From positions 62,001 through 126,000 of the forward strand of contig CASEMN010000004.1 of NCBI GenBank assembly GCA_949289045.1: 64,000 bases of DNA, given 5' to 3'. The stretch comes from an uncultured Oscillospiraceae bacterium. GTDB lineage: Bacteria; Bacillota; Clostridia; Oscillospirales; Acutalibacteraceae. Shown piece by piece: positions 1 through 7,804 of this stretch (the stretch's first letter is position 1; every line of letters begins with the position of its first letter). The notes under the pieces are model-generated. The model ran no database searches. It was given only the letters and a program-made list of their open reading frames with translations, and was not told the origin of the DNA. Made by a program: the position numbers and the translations under genes.

Positions 1-119
1 CTTATGATAAAGCTTTGGAGGCGGTAAACAAAGCATTGGAGTTTTCGCCGCAGGATGAAAGATTACTGAATAACAAAAAAATAATGGAGTCAGCCGCATC
101 AGGTCAGTTTCTCAGTTAA
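1..119 (+). CDS. C-terminal end of a TPR-repeat protein (partial)
   Basis: An open frame enters from the left edge (frame of base 3) and stops at TAA 117-119. The 38 visible residues include a stretch YDKALEAVNKALEFSPQDER, which has the spacing of small and large residues of a tetratricopeptide repeat helix pair ending in the usual Pro. TPR proteins are protein-interaction scaffolds; nothing more can be said about this one because the body of the gene lies outside the window. No terminator hairpin is obvious directly behind it. Confidence 0.6.
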   Translation, partial: YDKALEAVNKALEFSPQDERLLNNKKIMESAASGQFLS

Positions 120-358
120 AGCAAAAATCAGTTTTACATTATCCCCTATTAAGAGAAATACTGTAAAAAACCTTAAAGCCTTCTGAATTCATTGTCAGCA
201 TAAACGCCTCATGATATAATAAATTAAGGTGAGATATTCCAGGGTGTGAAAACCGAAAGCCGATCCTTTTTCTTTGGTTCCCGCTTTTAGATAATGGATA
301 AATACATCGCTCTGAGTCTTACAAAAAATCTCGAATTCACTGGCAGGAGGATAAGACT

Positions 359-736
359 ATGGGATTTTGGATTTATATGCTCATCATGGCTTTGCTTATA
401 CCGTGTTCCATGATCGGATTCGGCAAACTCTTTCTCAAGCGTCCTCCGAAAGACATCAACGCCGTTTTTGGATACCGCACCAATATGTCCATGAAGAACA
501 AGGACACATGGAATTTTGCCCATAAGCACTGCGGCAAATTATGGTACGTTGGCGGCCTTGTTTTGCTTCCCATATCAGCAATAGCCATGCTGTGCACTCT
601 GGGTAAAAGCACCGATGTCACAGGGACTGTAGGAGGAATAATCTGCGCAGTCCAGCTTATTGCAGTCGTAGGTTCAATTTTCCCCACCGAATTTGCCCTT
701 AAAAAGAACTTCGACAAAAACGGAAACAGAAAATAA
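359..736 (+). CDS. SdpI-family membrane protein
   Basis: A 125-residue membrane protein with three predicted transmembrane segments (about 3-22, 62-84 and 90-112). Between the first two lies FGYRTNMSMKNKDTWNFAHK, the signature of the SdpI family (Pfam SdpI), named for the Bacillus immunity protein against the SDP killing toxin. Most family members in other clostridia are uncharacterised, so an immunity role here is only inferred. The start is supported by GGAGG about 10 bases upstream (349-353). The next gene is a TetR regulator on the same strand, 90 bases downstream, which could control it. No toxin gene is visible nearby. Confidence 0.8.
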   Translation: MGFWIYMLIMALLIPCSMIGFGKLFLKRPPKDINAVFGYRTNMSMKNKDTWNFAHKHCGKLWYVGGLVLLPISAIAMLCTLGKSTDVTGTVGGIICAVQLIAVVGSIFPTEFALKKNFDKNGNRK

Positions 737-826
737 ATTCACATCTTTTATCTTTCATACAATCCGTCATTATGGTAAAATTTCTGTATGAATCTCATCA
801 ATTCTCATATCAGAGGGTGTACGATA

Positions 827-1360
827 ATGCCGATAGACATGAAAAACATAATTTCCGAAACTTTTATAGATATGGTACGTCAAAAGGGACTTGATAAAAT
901 CACTGTCAAAGCCCTGATAGAAGCCTGCAACATTTCACGTCAGACCTTTTATTATCACTTTCAGGACATTATGGATGTGGTAGAATGGTCAGTAACAAAA
1001 TCAGCTCAGAATATGCTTTCACGCAGTCTTGAAGCTGAAAGCCCCGAAAAGGCATTGGAAGTTTTCATCACCTCCGCCGCTGAAAATCAGAGCTTAATTT
1101 CAAAGCTGCTCAATTCCCACAGACGTGATGAAATAGAAAAAACTTTTCTTAACGCCACAAGAACATACTTACAGGAAATGCTTAAAAGAAAAGTACCCGA
1201 ATCCACATTAAGCTACTCGGATTTAAATGTGCTGCTGGATTTCTGGGCATGCGGCATTACAGGGTTACTGTTTAAATACTGCTCTGACAAAGACCTTAAC
1301 GTCAGTCAGCTTGCTGATCAGATTTATCGTCTTCTGTCTGAACAAATGCTGCAAAAGTAG
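827..1360 (+). CDS. TetR/AcrR-family transcriptional regulator
   Basis: A 177-residue regulator. Residues about 5-50 form a TetR helix-turn-helix, recognisable from TVKALIEACNISRQTFYYHF, where the recognition helix ends in the typical TFYYHF. The C-terminal half is an all-helical ligand/dimer domain resembling the DhaS-like subgroup. The frame is open back to 788, but the ATG at 827 follows GAGGGTG at a good distance and gives the normal family N-terminus (MPIDMKNII). The target is unknown; the SdpI-like gene just upstream is the nearest candidate. A strong hairpin terminator follows at 1410-1447. Confidence 0.8.
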   Translation: MPIDMKNIISETFIDMVRQKGLDKITVKALIEACNISRQTFYYHFQDIMDVVEWSVTKSAQNMLSRSLEAESPEKALEVFITSAAENQSLISKLLNSHRRDEIEKTFLNATRTYLQEMLKRKVPESTLSYSDLNVLLDFWACGITGLLFKYCSDKDLNVSQLADQIYRLLSEQMLQK

Positions 1361-1409
1361 TATTGGCCTTTGAGTTTTCAACATAACAATTTAATTTTAA
1401 CTTACAAAA

Positions 1410-1447
1410 AAGCCAAAGTGTAAAAAAGACTTACACTTTGGCTTTTC
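1410..1447 (+). terminator. Intrinsic terminator after TetR gene
   Basis: Perfect inverted repeat AGCCAAAGTGTAA / TTACACTTTGGCT with a short loop, followed by TTTT. It separates the TetR gene from the ftsH operon. Confidence 0.85.
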
Positions 1448-1542
1448 TGTCTGTACAGATAAATAAAACTGCAAGTGGCTAAGTAAATTTTTTCTGTTAT
1501 AACATAGATGAAAAATAAATCACCTTGAAAGAAGCTGATTTT

Positions 1543-1983
1543 ATGAGCAACGGAATTTTAGCTATAAAGCTCTATGAACTGGAAAAATCTTACGGGCAGA
1601 TGCAGAGCCGTTTACGACTGTGTCAGGAAGCGGAACCGGATAAACTCCAGCGGGAATTACAGGAACTGAAAGATGAATATGAAGAAAAGAATTATCTCCT
1701 CGAACAAAACGCCGAAAACAGCCGTTCACCTGCCGTTGCAGCTCTCTCAAAAAAACAGGTTGAATTTTTTAAAAATGCTGAAAACATTATGAAAGAAGAC
1801 ATTCCAAAATTTCTGCGCAGCGAAACAAGTGACGATACCGAAACTGATGCAGAGGCATATGCTCTCTATGCAGAATACGCCATTGATTTTGCGGTACAGT
1901 CAATGCGATATGCACTTATTGCCGCAATGAAAGCAATAGATGCTCAAAATGAGCTTGACAAAGAAAGAGAGGATTTAAAATGA
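1543..1983 (+). CDS. Uncharacterised helical protein upstream of ftsH
   Basis: A 146-residue protein I do not recognise. It is very rich in Glu, Lys, Gln and Leu, with a long heptad-like region around residues 5-60 that suggests a coiled coil, then a second helical region. It has no signal peptide or membrane segment, so it is probably cytoplasmic. The frame extends to a TTG at 1525, but ATG 1543 is preceded by GAAAGAAG and is preferred. Its stop overlaps the ftsH start by four bases (ATGA), so the two are almost certainly co-transcribed and translationally coupled; a role as adaptor or regulator of the protease is inference only. Confidence 0.75.
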   Translation: MSNGILAIKLYELEKSYGQMQSRLRLCQEAEPDKLQRELQELKDEYEEKNYLLEQNAENSRSPAVAALSKKQVEFFKNAENIMKEDIPKFLRSETSDDTETDAEAYALYAEYAIDFAVQSMRYALIAAMKAIDAQNELDKEREDLK

Positions 1984-3797
1984 ATGAAGTCAAAAAACCT
2001 CGCAAACCTTTAATTTACTATTACACCATTGTGCTTATAGCCATTATCCTTTTCAACTTTTTGGCTATGCCACTCATATCCGGTGCAAGAGTCAAAGAGG
2101 TCGATTACGGAACTTTTATCACAATGACCCAAAACAAAGAAGTGGGAAAAGTTGAAATTCAGGCTCAGGAAAACCAGATAGTTTTCACTGACAAAGACGA
2201 AAAACAGGTTTATAAAACCGGAATGGTGGATGACCCCGACCTTACCCAGCGTCTTTATGATTCCGGAGCGAAATTTTCAGGAGAGATTATAGAGCAGATG
2301 TCTCCCCTTCTGAATATTTTCCTGACATGGATTTTGCCGATCTTGATTTTTGTAGGAATAGGACAGTTCATGTATAAAAAGCTCATGGAGAAAGCAGGCG
2401 GCCCCAACTCCATGGCGTTCGGACTCGGTAAAAGCAACGCAAAGGTTTATGTAAAGTCCTCAGAAGGCATTAAGTTTTCCGACGTTGCCGGAGAGGATGA
2501 GGCTAAGGAAAGCCTTGCAGAAATCGTAGATTATCTTCATGACCCCAGCAAATACAAGGAAGTAGGCGCTTCAATGCCAAAGGGCATTTTGCTTGTAGGC
2601 CCTCCCGGAACAGGTAAAACAATGCTGGCAAAAGCTGTTGCCGGAGAAGCAAATGTATCCTTCTTCTCAATGTCCGGTTCAGAGTTTGTTGAAATGTTTG
2701 TAGGTATGGGTGCAGCAAAAGTACGTGATCTGTTTAAACAGGCAAAGGAGAAAGCACCCTGTATAGTGTTCATAGATGAAATCGACGCAATAGGCAAAAA
2801 GCGTGAGGGCAACATCGGCGGAAACGACGAAAGAGAACAGACCCTTAACCAGCTTCTTACAGAAATGGACGGCTTCGAGGAAAACAGCGGAGTTATAATT
2901 TTAGCAGCTACTAACCGTCCCGAATCCCTTGACCCTGCTCTTACCCGTCCCGGAAGATTTGACCGTCGCGTACCCGTAGAGCTTCCCGACCTCAAAGGCC
3001 GTGAGGAAATTCTCAGAGTTCATGCAAAAAAGGTAAAAGCATCTCAAAACATAGACTTCGGAAAAATTGCACGTATGGCATCGGGCGCTTCCGGCGCAGA
3101 ACTTGCCAACATCGTAAATGAAGCTGCTCTTCGTGCTGTAAGAAACGGACGTAAAACGGTAACACAGGAAGACCTCGAAGAGAGCATTGAAGTTGTCATT
3201 GCAGGATATCAAAAGAAAAATGCAATTCTTACTGACAAGGAAAAGATGATTGTTTCATACCATGAAATAGGCCACGCTTTAGTTGCCGCAAAGCAATCCC
3301 ACTCCGCACCGGTACAGAAAATAACCATTGTACCGAGAACCTCCGGCGCATTGGGATATACAATGCAGGTAGACGAAGGCAACCACTATCTGATGAGCAA
3401 AGAGGAAATTGAAAACAAGATCGCCACTTATACCGGAGGCAGAGCTGCGGAAGAGATCATATTCGGCTCCGTTACAACCGGCGCTTCCAACGATATAGAA
3501 CAGGCCACAAAACTTGCCCGTGCAATGATTACACGTTACGGTATGAGCGACGATTTCGGCATGGTAGCTCTCGAAACTGTAAACAACCAGTATTTGGGCG
3601 GCGACGCTTCTCTTGTGTGCTCTGCGGAAACACAGACTCTCATTGATAAACAGGTAGTAGAGCTCATAAAGAAAGAGTACGAAAAGGCAAAGAAAATTTT
3701 AACCGAAAACCGCAGCAAACTTGATAAACTTGCACAGTTCCTCTACGAAAAAGAGACAATTACCGGAGAAGAGTTTATGGAAATTCTTGAAGCATAA
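1980..3797 (+). CDS. ftsH: ATP-dependent zinc metalloprotease FtsH
   Basis: A 605-residue membrane-bound AAA+ protease that degrades misfolded membrane proteins and regulatory proteins as a hexamer. Two N-terminal membrane segments lie at about 12-34 and 106-128, with the small outside domain between them. The AAA module has Walker A GPPGTGKT at 207-214, Walker B CIVFIDEIDA and the second region of homology (TNRPESLDPALTRPGRFD). The protease domain has the zinc motif HEIGH at 428-432 and a downstream Asp in the SNDIEQAT segment as probable third ligand. It is slightly shorter than typical FtsH because the C-terminal tail is short. RBS AGAGAGG lies before the ATG, which overlaps the upstream gene. 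Confidence 0.95.
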   Translation: MNEVKKPRKPLIYYYTIVLIAIILFNFLAMPLISGARVKEVDYGTFITMTQNKEVGKVEIQAQENQIVFTDKDEKQVYKTGMVDDPDLTQRLYDSGAKFSGEIIEQMSPLLNIFLTWILPILIFVGIGQFMYKKLMEKAGGPNSMAFGLGKSNAKVYVKSSEGIKFSDVAGEDEAKESLAEIVDYLHDPSKYKEVGASMPKGILLVGPPGTGKTMLAKAVAGEANVSFFSMSGSEFVEMFVGMGAAKVRDLFKQAKEKAPCIVFIDEIDAIGKKREGNIGGNDEREQTLNQLLTEMDGFEENSGVIILAATNRPESLDPALTRPGRFDRRVPVELPDLKGREEILRVHAKKVKASQNIDFGKIARMASGASGAELANIVNEAALRAVRNGRKTVTQEDLEESIEVVIAGYQKKNAILTDKEKMIVSYHEIGHALVAAKQSHSAPVQKITIVPRTSGALGYTMQVDEGNHYLMSKEEIENKIATYTGGRAAEEIIFGSVTTGASNDIEQATKLARAMITRYGMSDDFGMVALETVNNQYLGGDASLVCSAETQTLIDKQVVELIKKEYEKAKKILTENRSKLDKLAQFLYEKETITGEEFMEILEA

Positions 3798-3825
3798 AAA
3801 CCTACTATTGTAGGGACAGATAACA

Positions 3826-3865
3826 AACGGCAGGATCAGCACCATTGCTAATCCTGCCGTTTTAA
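3826..3865. terminator. Bidirectional terminator between ftsH and Fnr-type gene
   Basis: Inverted repeat AACGGCAGGAT / ATCCTGCCGTT with T-tracts on both sides, lying between two convergent genes. It can serve ftsH on the plus strand and the regulator on the minus strand. Confidence 0.8.
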
Positions 3866-3882
3866 TTTTGCAATTGAGGCTC

Positions 3883-4542
3883 TTAAAGAATAGTAAATTC
3901 ACTGCGGCGGCAGAGAAGCTTCCCATCTTTTTTAAGTTTACTTATCTCTGCGGAAAGACCGCTTCTGTCAACCTCCAAATAGTCTGATAGTTCCTGACGA
4001 TTAAAGGGCACTGTAAAACTTTTTGCCCCCAGTTCCTGAGAAGTTAAAAACAGATACGTCATAAGCTTATCACGTGTAGTTCGCTTTGAAACGATTTCCA
4101 GCTTTTTATTTATTTCAAGATTTTTTGAAGCCATCACCTTTACGAGATTTGAAATAATCCTGCTGTGAAAGCTGCATGCTCTGCTGCACTGACCTATAAA
4201 TTTTTCAGGATTTATAAACATAACGGCGCTGTCGGCTAAAGTCCATGCACTTAAGGACACTGCAGAAGCTTTCGCAAAAGCAAAGGTTTCAGCAAAAAGC
4301 TGAGACGGCATAGCCGTAGTCACTATACTCCGGTTTCCGTAATAGTCGTTCCGAACAATCTGAACGCTTCCCTCAAGGACAACTCCAAAAAAATTAACGG
4401 CATCTCCCTGCAAAAATACTGTTTCACCTTTTTTATACTCTTTTATCTTAACTTCCAGACATTTTAAAGCCCCTGAAAGTTCATTTCTTTCAACACCTTT
4501 AAACAAAGGACATTTTTCCAAGATTTCAAAATATTGCTCCAT
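3883..4542 (-). CDS. Crp/Fnr-family transcriptional regulator (HcpR-like)
   Basis: A 219-residue regulator with an N-terminal cyclic-nucleotide-binding-type beta-roll (about 1-115; KKGETVFLQGDAVNFFGVVL), a dimerisation helix and a C-terminal Crp-type winged helix (about 150-205; FNRQELSDYLEVDRSGLSAE). It lacks the N-terminal Cys cluster of true Fnr proteins. It is divergent from a 2x[4Fe-4S] ferredoxin, and a 16-bp palindrome TGTTGAATTTTCAACA lies between them. That arrangement matches the HcpR branch, which in clostridia responds to nitric oxide or nitrosative stress and controls hcp and a ferredoxin; no hcp gene lies in the window, so the specific assignment is inference. Confidence 0.85.
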   Translation of the reverse strand: MEQYFEILEKCPLFKGVERNELSGALKCLEVKIKEYKKGETVFLQGDAVNFFGVVLEGSVQIVRNDYYGNRSIVTTAMPSQLFAETFAFAKASAVSLSAWTLADSAVMFINPEKFIGQCSRACSFHSRIISNLVKVMASKNLEINKKLEIVSKRTTRDKLMTYLFLTSQELGAKSFTVPFNRQELSDYLEVDRSGLSAEISKLKKDGKLLCRRSEFTIL

Positions 4543-4556
4543 AAAAACTCTCCATT

Positions 4557-4572
4557 TGTTGAATTTTCAACA
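4557..4572. promoter_or_regulatory. Putative operator for the Fnr-type regulator
   Basis: Perfect palindrome TGTTGAA-TT-TTCAACA in the 106-base gap between the divergent regulator (start 4542) and ferredoxin (start 4649). Crp/Fnr dimers bind palindromes of this size (TTG-N-CAA type). Control of both genes is inferred from position. Confidence 0.65.
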
Positions 4573-4648
4573 TATTTTGTTTAAGTGATTATAGTAAAAT
4601 TCAGATGCAAAGTCAATTAAAAATAGTTTTTGAAAGGAGCAAATAGAT

Positions 4649-5350
4649 ATGATAAGAAAAATCATAAAAATAGACGAAGAAAAATGCAACGGCTGCGGAG
4701 CCTGTGCCAGCGCCTGCCATGAGGGAGCAATACAGATGATAAAAGGCAAAGCCAAGCTCACAAGGGAAGATTACTGCGACGGTTTAGGCGACTGTCTGCC
4801 CGCCTGCCCTACGGGAGCTATTACATTTGAAGAAAGAGAAGCTCCAGCCTATGACGAAAAGGCAGTTCTTGCTGCAAAAGCAGAAAAAGCAAATTCTTCC
4901 CTGCCCTGCGGATGTCCCGGCTCAGCTTTAAAATCTTTTACAAGAGAAAACAGCGCTGTATCAGCTAAAGTTCATAACGAAAACTTAAGTCAGCTTACTC
5001 ACTGGCCGGTTCAAATAAAGCTTGTCCCTGTCAACGCACCGTATTTTGAAGGTTCCAAATTGCTTATTGCCGCTGACTGCTCCGCCTACGCATACGGCAA
5101 TTTTCACAACGACTTTATCAAAGGCCATACTGTATTAATAGGCTGCCCCAAACTTGACGCAGTTGATTATACAGAAAAGCTTACACAGATTATTAAAAAT
5201 AACAACATTAAGAGTGTAACTGTTACACGTATGAAGGTTCCCTGCTGCGGAGGACTCGAAAACGCCGTTAAAAATGCACTTATGAACAGCGGAAAATTTA
5301 TTCCATGGAATATTGTAACAATTTCTTCCGACGGACGTATTATTGATTAA
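4649..5350 (+). CDS. 4Fe-4S ferredoxin with conserved C-terminal domain
   Basis: A 233-residue iron-sulfur protein. Cluster 1 has the full ligand set C13-x2-C16-x2-C19-x3-C23. The second site reads YCDGLGDCLPACP with C43, C49 and C53, so the usual second Cys of C-x2-C-x2-C-x3-C is replaced by Leu46. This spacing is familiar in this clostridial ferredoxin family, so cluster 2 is probably atypical rather than lost. Further Cys lie in CGCPG (about 87-91), in the ADCSAYAYG stretch and in PCCGG near the C-terminus. It probably transfers electrons to a partner such as a hybrid-cluster protein. RBS AAGGAG is present. It is divergent from an HcpR-like regulator. Confidence 0.85.
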   Translation: MIRKIIKIDEEKCNGCGACASACHEGAIQMIKGKAKLTREDYCDGLGDCLPACPTGAITFEEREAPAYDEKAVLAAKAEKANSSLPCGCPGSALKSFTRENSAVSAKVHNENLSQLTHWPVQIKLVPVNAPYFEGSKLLIAADCSAYAYGNFHNDFIKGHTVLIGCPKLDAVDYTEKLTQIIKNNNIKSVTVTRMKVPCCGGLENAVKNALMNSGKFIPWNIVTISSDGRIID

Positions 5351-5370
5351 ATTCAATATTCAACTCCTTT

Positions 5371-5398
5371 AAAGAGCGGTGGTACAACCGCTCTTTTT
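5371..5398 (+). terminator. Intrinsic terminator after ferredoxin
   Basis: Stem AAAGAGCGGT / ACCGCTCTTT around a 6-base loop, followed by T's. The roughly 250 bases from here to the next gene are AT-rich and hold the promoter and operator listed next. Confidence 0.85.
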
Positions 5399-5460
5399 AA
5401 TATGTCAAAAAAATAACGAATTTTTTGTTTATTATTCTTTAAGATTTCCGCAATTTTCTA

Positions 5461-5512
5461 TTGAACTTTTTCTATTAGAGCGTTACAATAAGCTTAATAT
5501 AACACTTGTTAT
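5461..5512 (+). promoter_or_regulatory. Promoter with palindromic operator for the TetR-redox operon
   Basis: TTGAAC (5461-5466), a 17-base spacer and TACAAT (5484-5489) form a sigma-A promoter. Just at the expected start of transcription lies the palindrome ATAACA-CT-TGTTAT (5499-5512), a size and position typical of a TetR-family operator. Autoregulation by the first gene of the operon is inferred. The 5' leader would be about 150 bases long. Confidence 0.55.
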
Positions 5513-5650
5513 TTAATCTTTTAAATTACCTTTTCCCTGTTGTTAAACAGCGAAGAAATATTTATGTATATTATTTTTTACCCCACAGAAAATAAACCAT
5601 ATCTTAGTTTGCAAAAGTAAAACTTTTTGCGTTCAACTACAGGAGGAGCT

Positions 5651-6241
5651 ATGCCGCCTAAAAAACGTATTTTCAAAGAGGATATTTTAGAAGCCTCTAT
5701 TAGTGTAATAAGAAAGCAAAGCGCATCGGCGCTTACTGTAAGGAATATAGCCGCTGAGCTTCAGAGCTCCACCCAGCCTATATACTCCGAGTTCGAAAAT
5801 CTCGACTGTCTTAAAAAGGAATTATATAAGTACGCTTCGGAAAAATATCTGCGTTTTCATTTCACCAACTATAAGGAACTTGCAATTGCATTTTTGACAT
5901 TTGCAAAAAAGGAAAAGGAACTTTTCAAGTTCCTGTATCTTCGCCGCAGGGATTCCGGGGAAAAGCTCCCCGACGATATAAACTATACAATCACCGTGGA
6001 GCTTTTATCAAAAAACCTCGAAATGGATCCCCAACGTGCAAAAGATATGCACCACTGGATGCAGTATTATTGCTATACAATGGGCGTAATGATGGCTACG
6101 GATTACCGCGATCTATCGTCGGAAGAAATAAGCCATGAACTCACTGAGCTTTACAGCATTATGCTGCGCCACTATAAAGAGGTAAAAAGCGAGGAAGAAC
6201 TTCAGTATTGGCTGAACAAATCCCGCAACCTTATCATATAA
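5651..6241 (+). CDS. TetR-family regulator of the flavoprotein operon
   Basis: A 196-residue regulator with a lysine/arginine-rich start (MPPKKRIFKEDIL) and a TetR helix-turn-helix at about 8-52; the recognition helix reads STQPIYSEFEN, close to the QPLY-type of ligand-sensing TetR proteins. The C-terminal domain (about 80-190) resembles TetR_C domains in regulators of oxidoreductase operons. The ATG at 5651 sits directly behind AGGAGGAGCT, so upstream TTG-type starts are rejected. Only 11 bases separate it from the flavoprotein gene, so it should be co-transcribed with the genes it controls. Inducer unknown. Confidence 0.85.
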   Translation: MPPKKRIFKEDILEASISVIRKQSASALTVRNIAAELQSSTQPIYSEFENLDCLKKELYKYASEKYLRFHFTNYKELAIAFLTFAKKEKELFKFLYLRRRDSGEKLPDDINYTITVELLSKNLEMDPQRAKDMHHWMQYYCYTMGVMMATDYRDLSSEEISHELTELYSIMLRHYKEVKSEEELQYWLNKSRNLII

Positions 6242-6252
6242 GGAGGAAAAAC

Positions 6253-7803
6253 ATGGAAAGAGTAGCAGCAAAAAACTATGACGTTGTAGTCATAGGCGCC
6301 GGAAACGGCGGACTTACAGCAGCAATCCGTGTTCTTCAGGGAGGCTTTTCATGCCTGCTCCTTGAAAAACACAACCTGCCGGGAGGTTTTGCCACAAGCT
6401 TCAAACGCGGACGTTTTGAGTTTGAGGCAAGTCTTCACGAGCTCAACGATTTCGGTTCCCCAGAGGAGCCGGGAGATATCCGCACTTTGTTCCGCAGCCT
6501 TGGGGTAGAGGACAAAATAGACTGGATAAGAATTCCCGAAGCATACCACCTTATTACCACAGATAAAAAATATGACTGTGTAATGCCTTTCGGAGTAGAC
6601 GCTTACATTGAAAAAATGGAAGAGTACTGCCCCGGTTCACGTAAATCAATGACAGAGTTCTTCGAGCTTTGCAACGAAGTACGTGATGCTCAGACCTATT
6701 CAAACTCTGTAAACGGAAACACCGATTCAAACTATATGAAAGCAAACTTCCCCAACTTTATCAAAGCGGGAAGCTACAGCGTAAACGAAGTTCTCGACGC
6801 ACTTAAAATGCCTAAAAAGGCACAGGATATCCTCAACGCTTACTGGTGCTATTTAGGCGTTGACTGCGACCGCATGAGCTTCCTTCACTACGGCTCCATG
6901 GTTATACGCTATATCACCCGTGATGCATGGATGCCCAAAATGCGTTCCCATGAAATCAGCCTTGCTATGGATACAAGAATCCGTGAGCTTGGCGGAGACA
7001 TCTGGTATCAGTCAGAGGCTGAGAAAATCCTCACCGATGACGACAATAAAATCAAAGGCGTTAAACTTTCTGACGGAACAATTATCAATACAAAGCACGT
7101 TATTGCAAACTGCTCACCCCACCTTGTTTTCGGAAAGTTGCTTGAAGAAAAATCCGTCACCGAAAAAATGGTCAGAGCTACAAACGCACGTACCTTTGCA
7201 GGAAGAGGTCTTACTCTTTTCCTGGGTCTTAACAAATCCGCCGAAGAGCTGGGCATAAAGAGCCATAACTACTTTATCTACGACACAGCTGATACCGTTA
7301 AGCAGTACGATTTAATGAGAAAAATTGACACAAACCACGTTCAGGCAACCGTTTGCCTTAATAACGCATATCCCGAATGTTCCCCCAAGGGCACCTGCAT
7401 GATGTATTTTACAACCATGTTTATGTCCGATGACTGGGGCAACGTTACTGAGGAAGATTACTTTAAGGCAAAAGACCGTATCGCCGAAGATATGATAAAC
7501 GTATTTGAGCGTGAAACCGGATGCAAAATCAGAGATTCCATTGAGGAAATCTGCCTTGCATCTCCCACAACTTATGCTCGTTACTGCGGACATCCCGAAG
7601 GCGTAATCTACGGCTACGAAACCTGCGACTGGGACAGCCTTATGCCCAGAATGATGATGATGAAAGAAGACGCTGAACTGTTCCCCGGCCTCAGATTTGC
7701 AGGAGGCTATGCAATGCGTTCCAGCGGATACTCAAGCGCATATGTTTCCGGCGATCTTTCAGGAAGACAGACTGTCGGCGATCTGAAAAGGGAGGGAAAA
7801 TAA
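6253..7803 (+). CDS. CrtI/phytoene-dehydrogenase-like FAD/NAD(P)-dependent oxidoreductase
   Basis: A 516-residue flavoprotein. The N-terminal Rossmann dinucleotide fold is seen in VVIGAGNGGLTAAIRVLQGG followed by a Glu (LLEKH) and LPGGFATSF; a second FAD-contact region at the C-terminus reads FPGLRFAGGYAMRSSGYSSA. This is the architecture of the phytoene desaturase / retinol saturase / amine oxidase-like superfamily. No carotenoid genes are nearby, so the substrate is more likely an exogenous lipophilic or polyunsaturated compound. The start has AGGAGG directly upstream. The next gene encodes a ferredoxin reductase fused to a 2Fe-2S ferredoxin, which could feed electrons to it. Confidence 0.85.
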   Translation: MERVAAKNYDVVVIGAGNGGLTAAIRVLQGGFSCLLLEKHNLPGGFATSFKRGRFEFEASLHELNDFGSPEEPGDIRTLFRSLGVEDKIDWIRIPEAYHLITTDKKYDCVMPFGVDAYIEKMEEYCPGSRKSMTEFFELCNEVRDAQTYSNSVNGNTDSNYMKANFPNFIKAGSYSVNEVLDALKMPKKAQDILNAYWCYLGVDCDRMSFLHYGSMVIRYITRDAWMPKMRSHEISLAMDTRIRELGGDIWYQSEAEKILTDDDNKIKGVKLSDGTIINTKHVIANCSPHLVFGKLLEEKSVTEKMVRATNARTFAGRGLTLFLGLNKSAEELGIKSHNYFIYDTADTVKQYDLMRKIDTNHVQATVCLNNAYPECSPKGTCMMYFTTMFMSDDWGNVTEEDYFKAKDRIAEDMINVFERETGCKIRDSIEEICLASPTTYARYCGHPEGVIYGYETCDWDSLMPRMMMMKEDAELFPGLRFAGGYAMRSSGYSSAYVSGDLSGRQTVGDLKREGK

Positions 7804-7804
7804 T

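Noticed and set aside
373..717. 114-residue open frame on the minus strand
   Set aside because: Antisense shadow of the SdpI-like gene; no RBS and no protein features.
3536..3926. Minus-strand frames overlapping the end of ftsH and its terminator
   Set aside because: Shadows of ftsH; one crosses the bidirectional terminator and the convergent gene.
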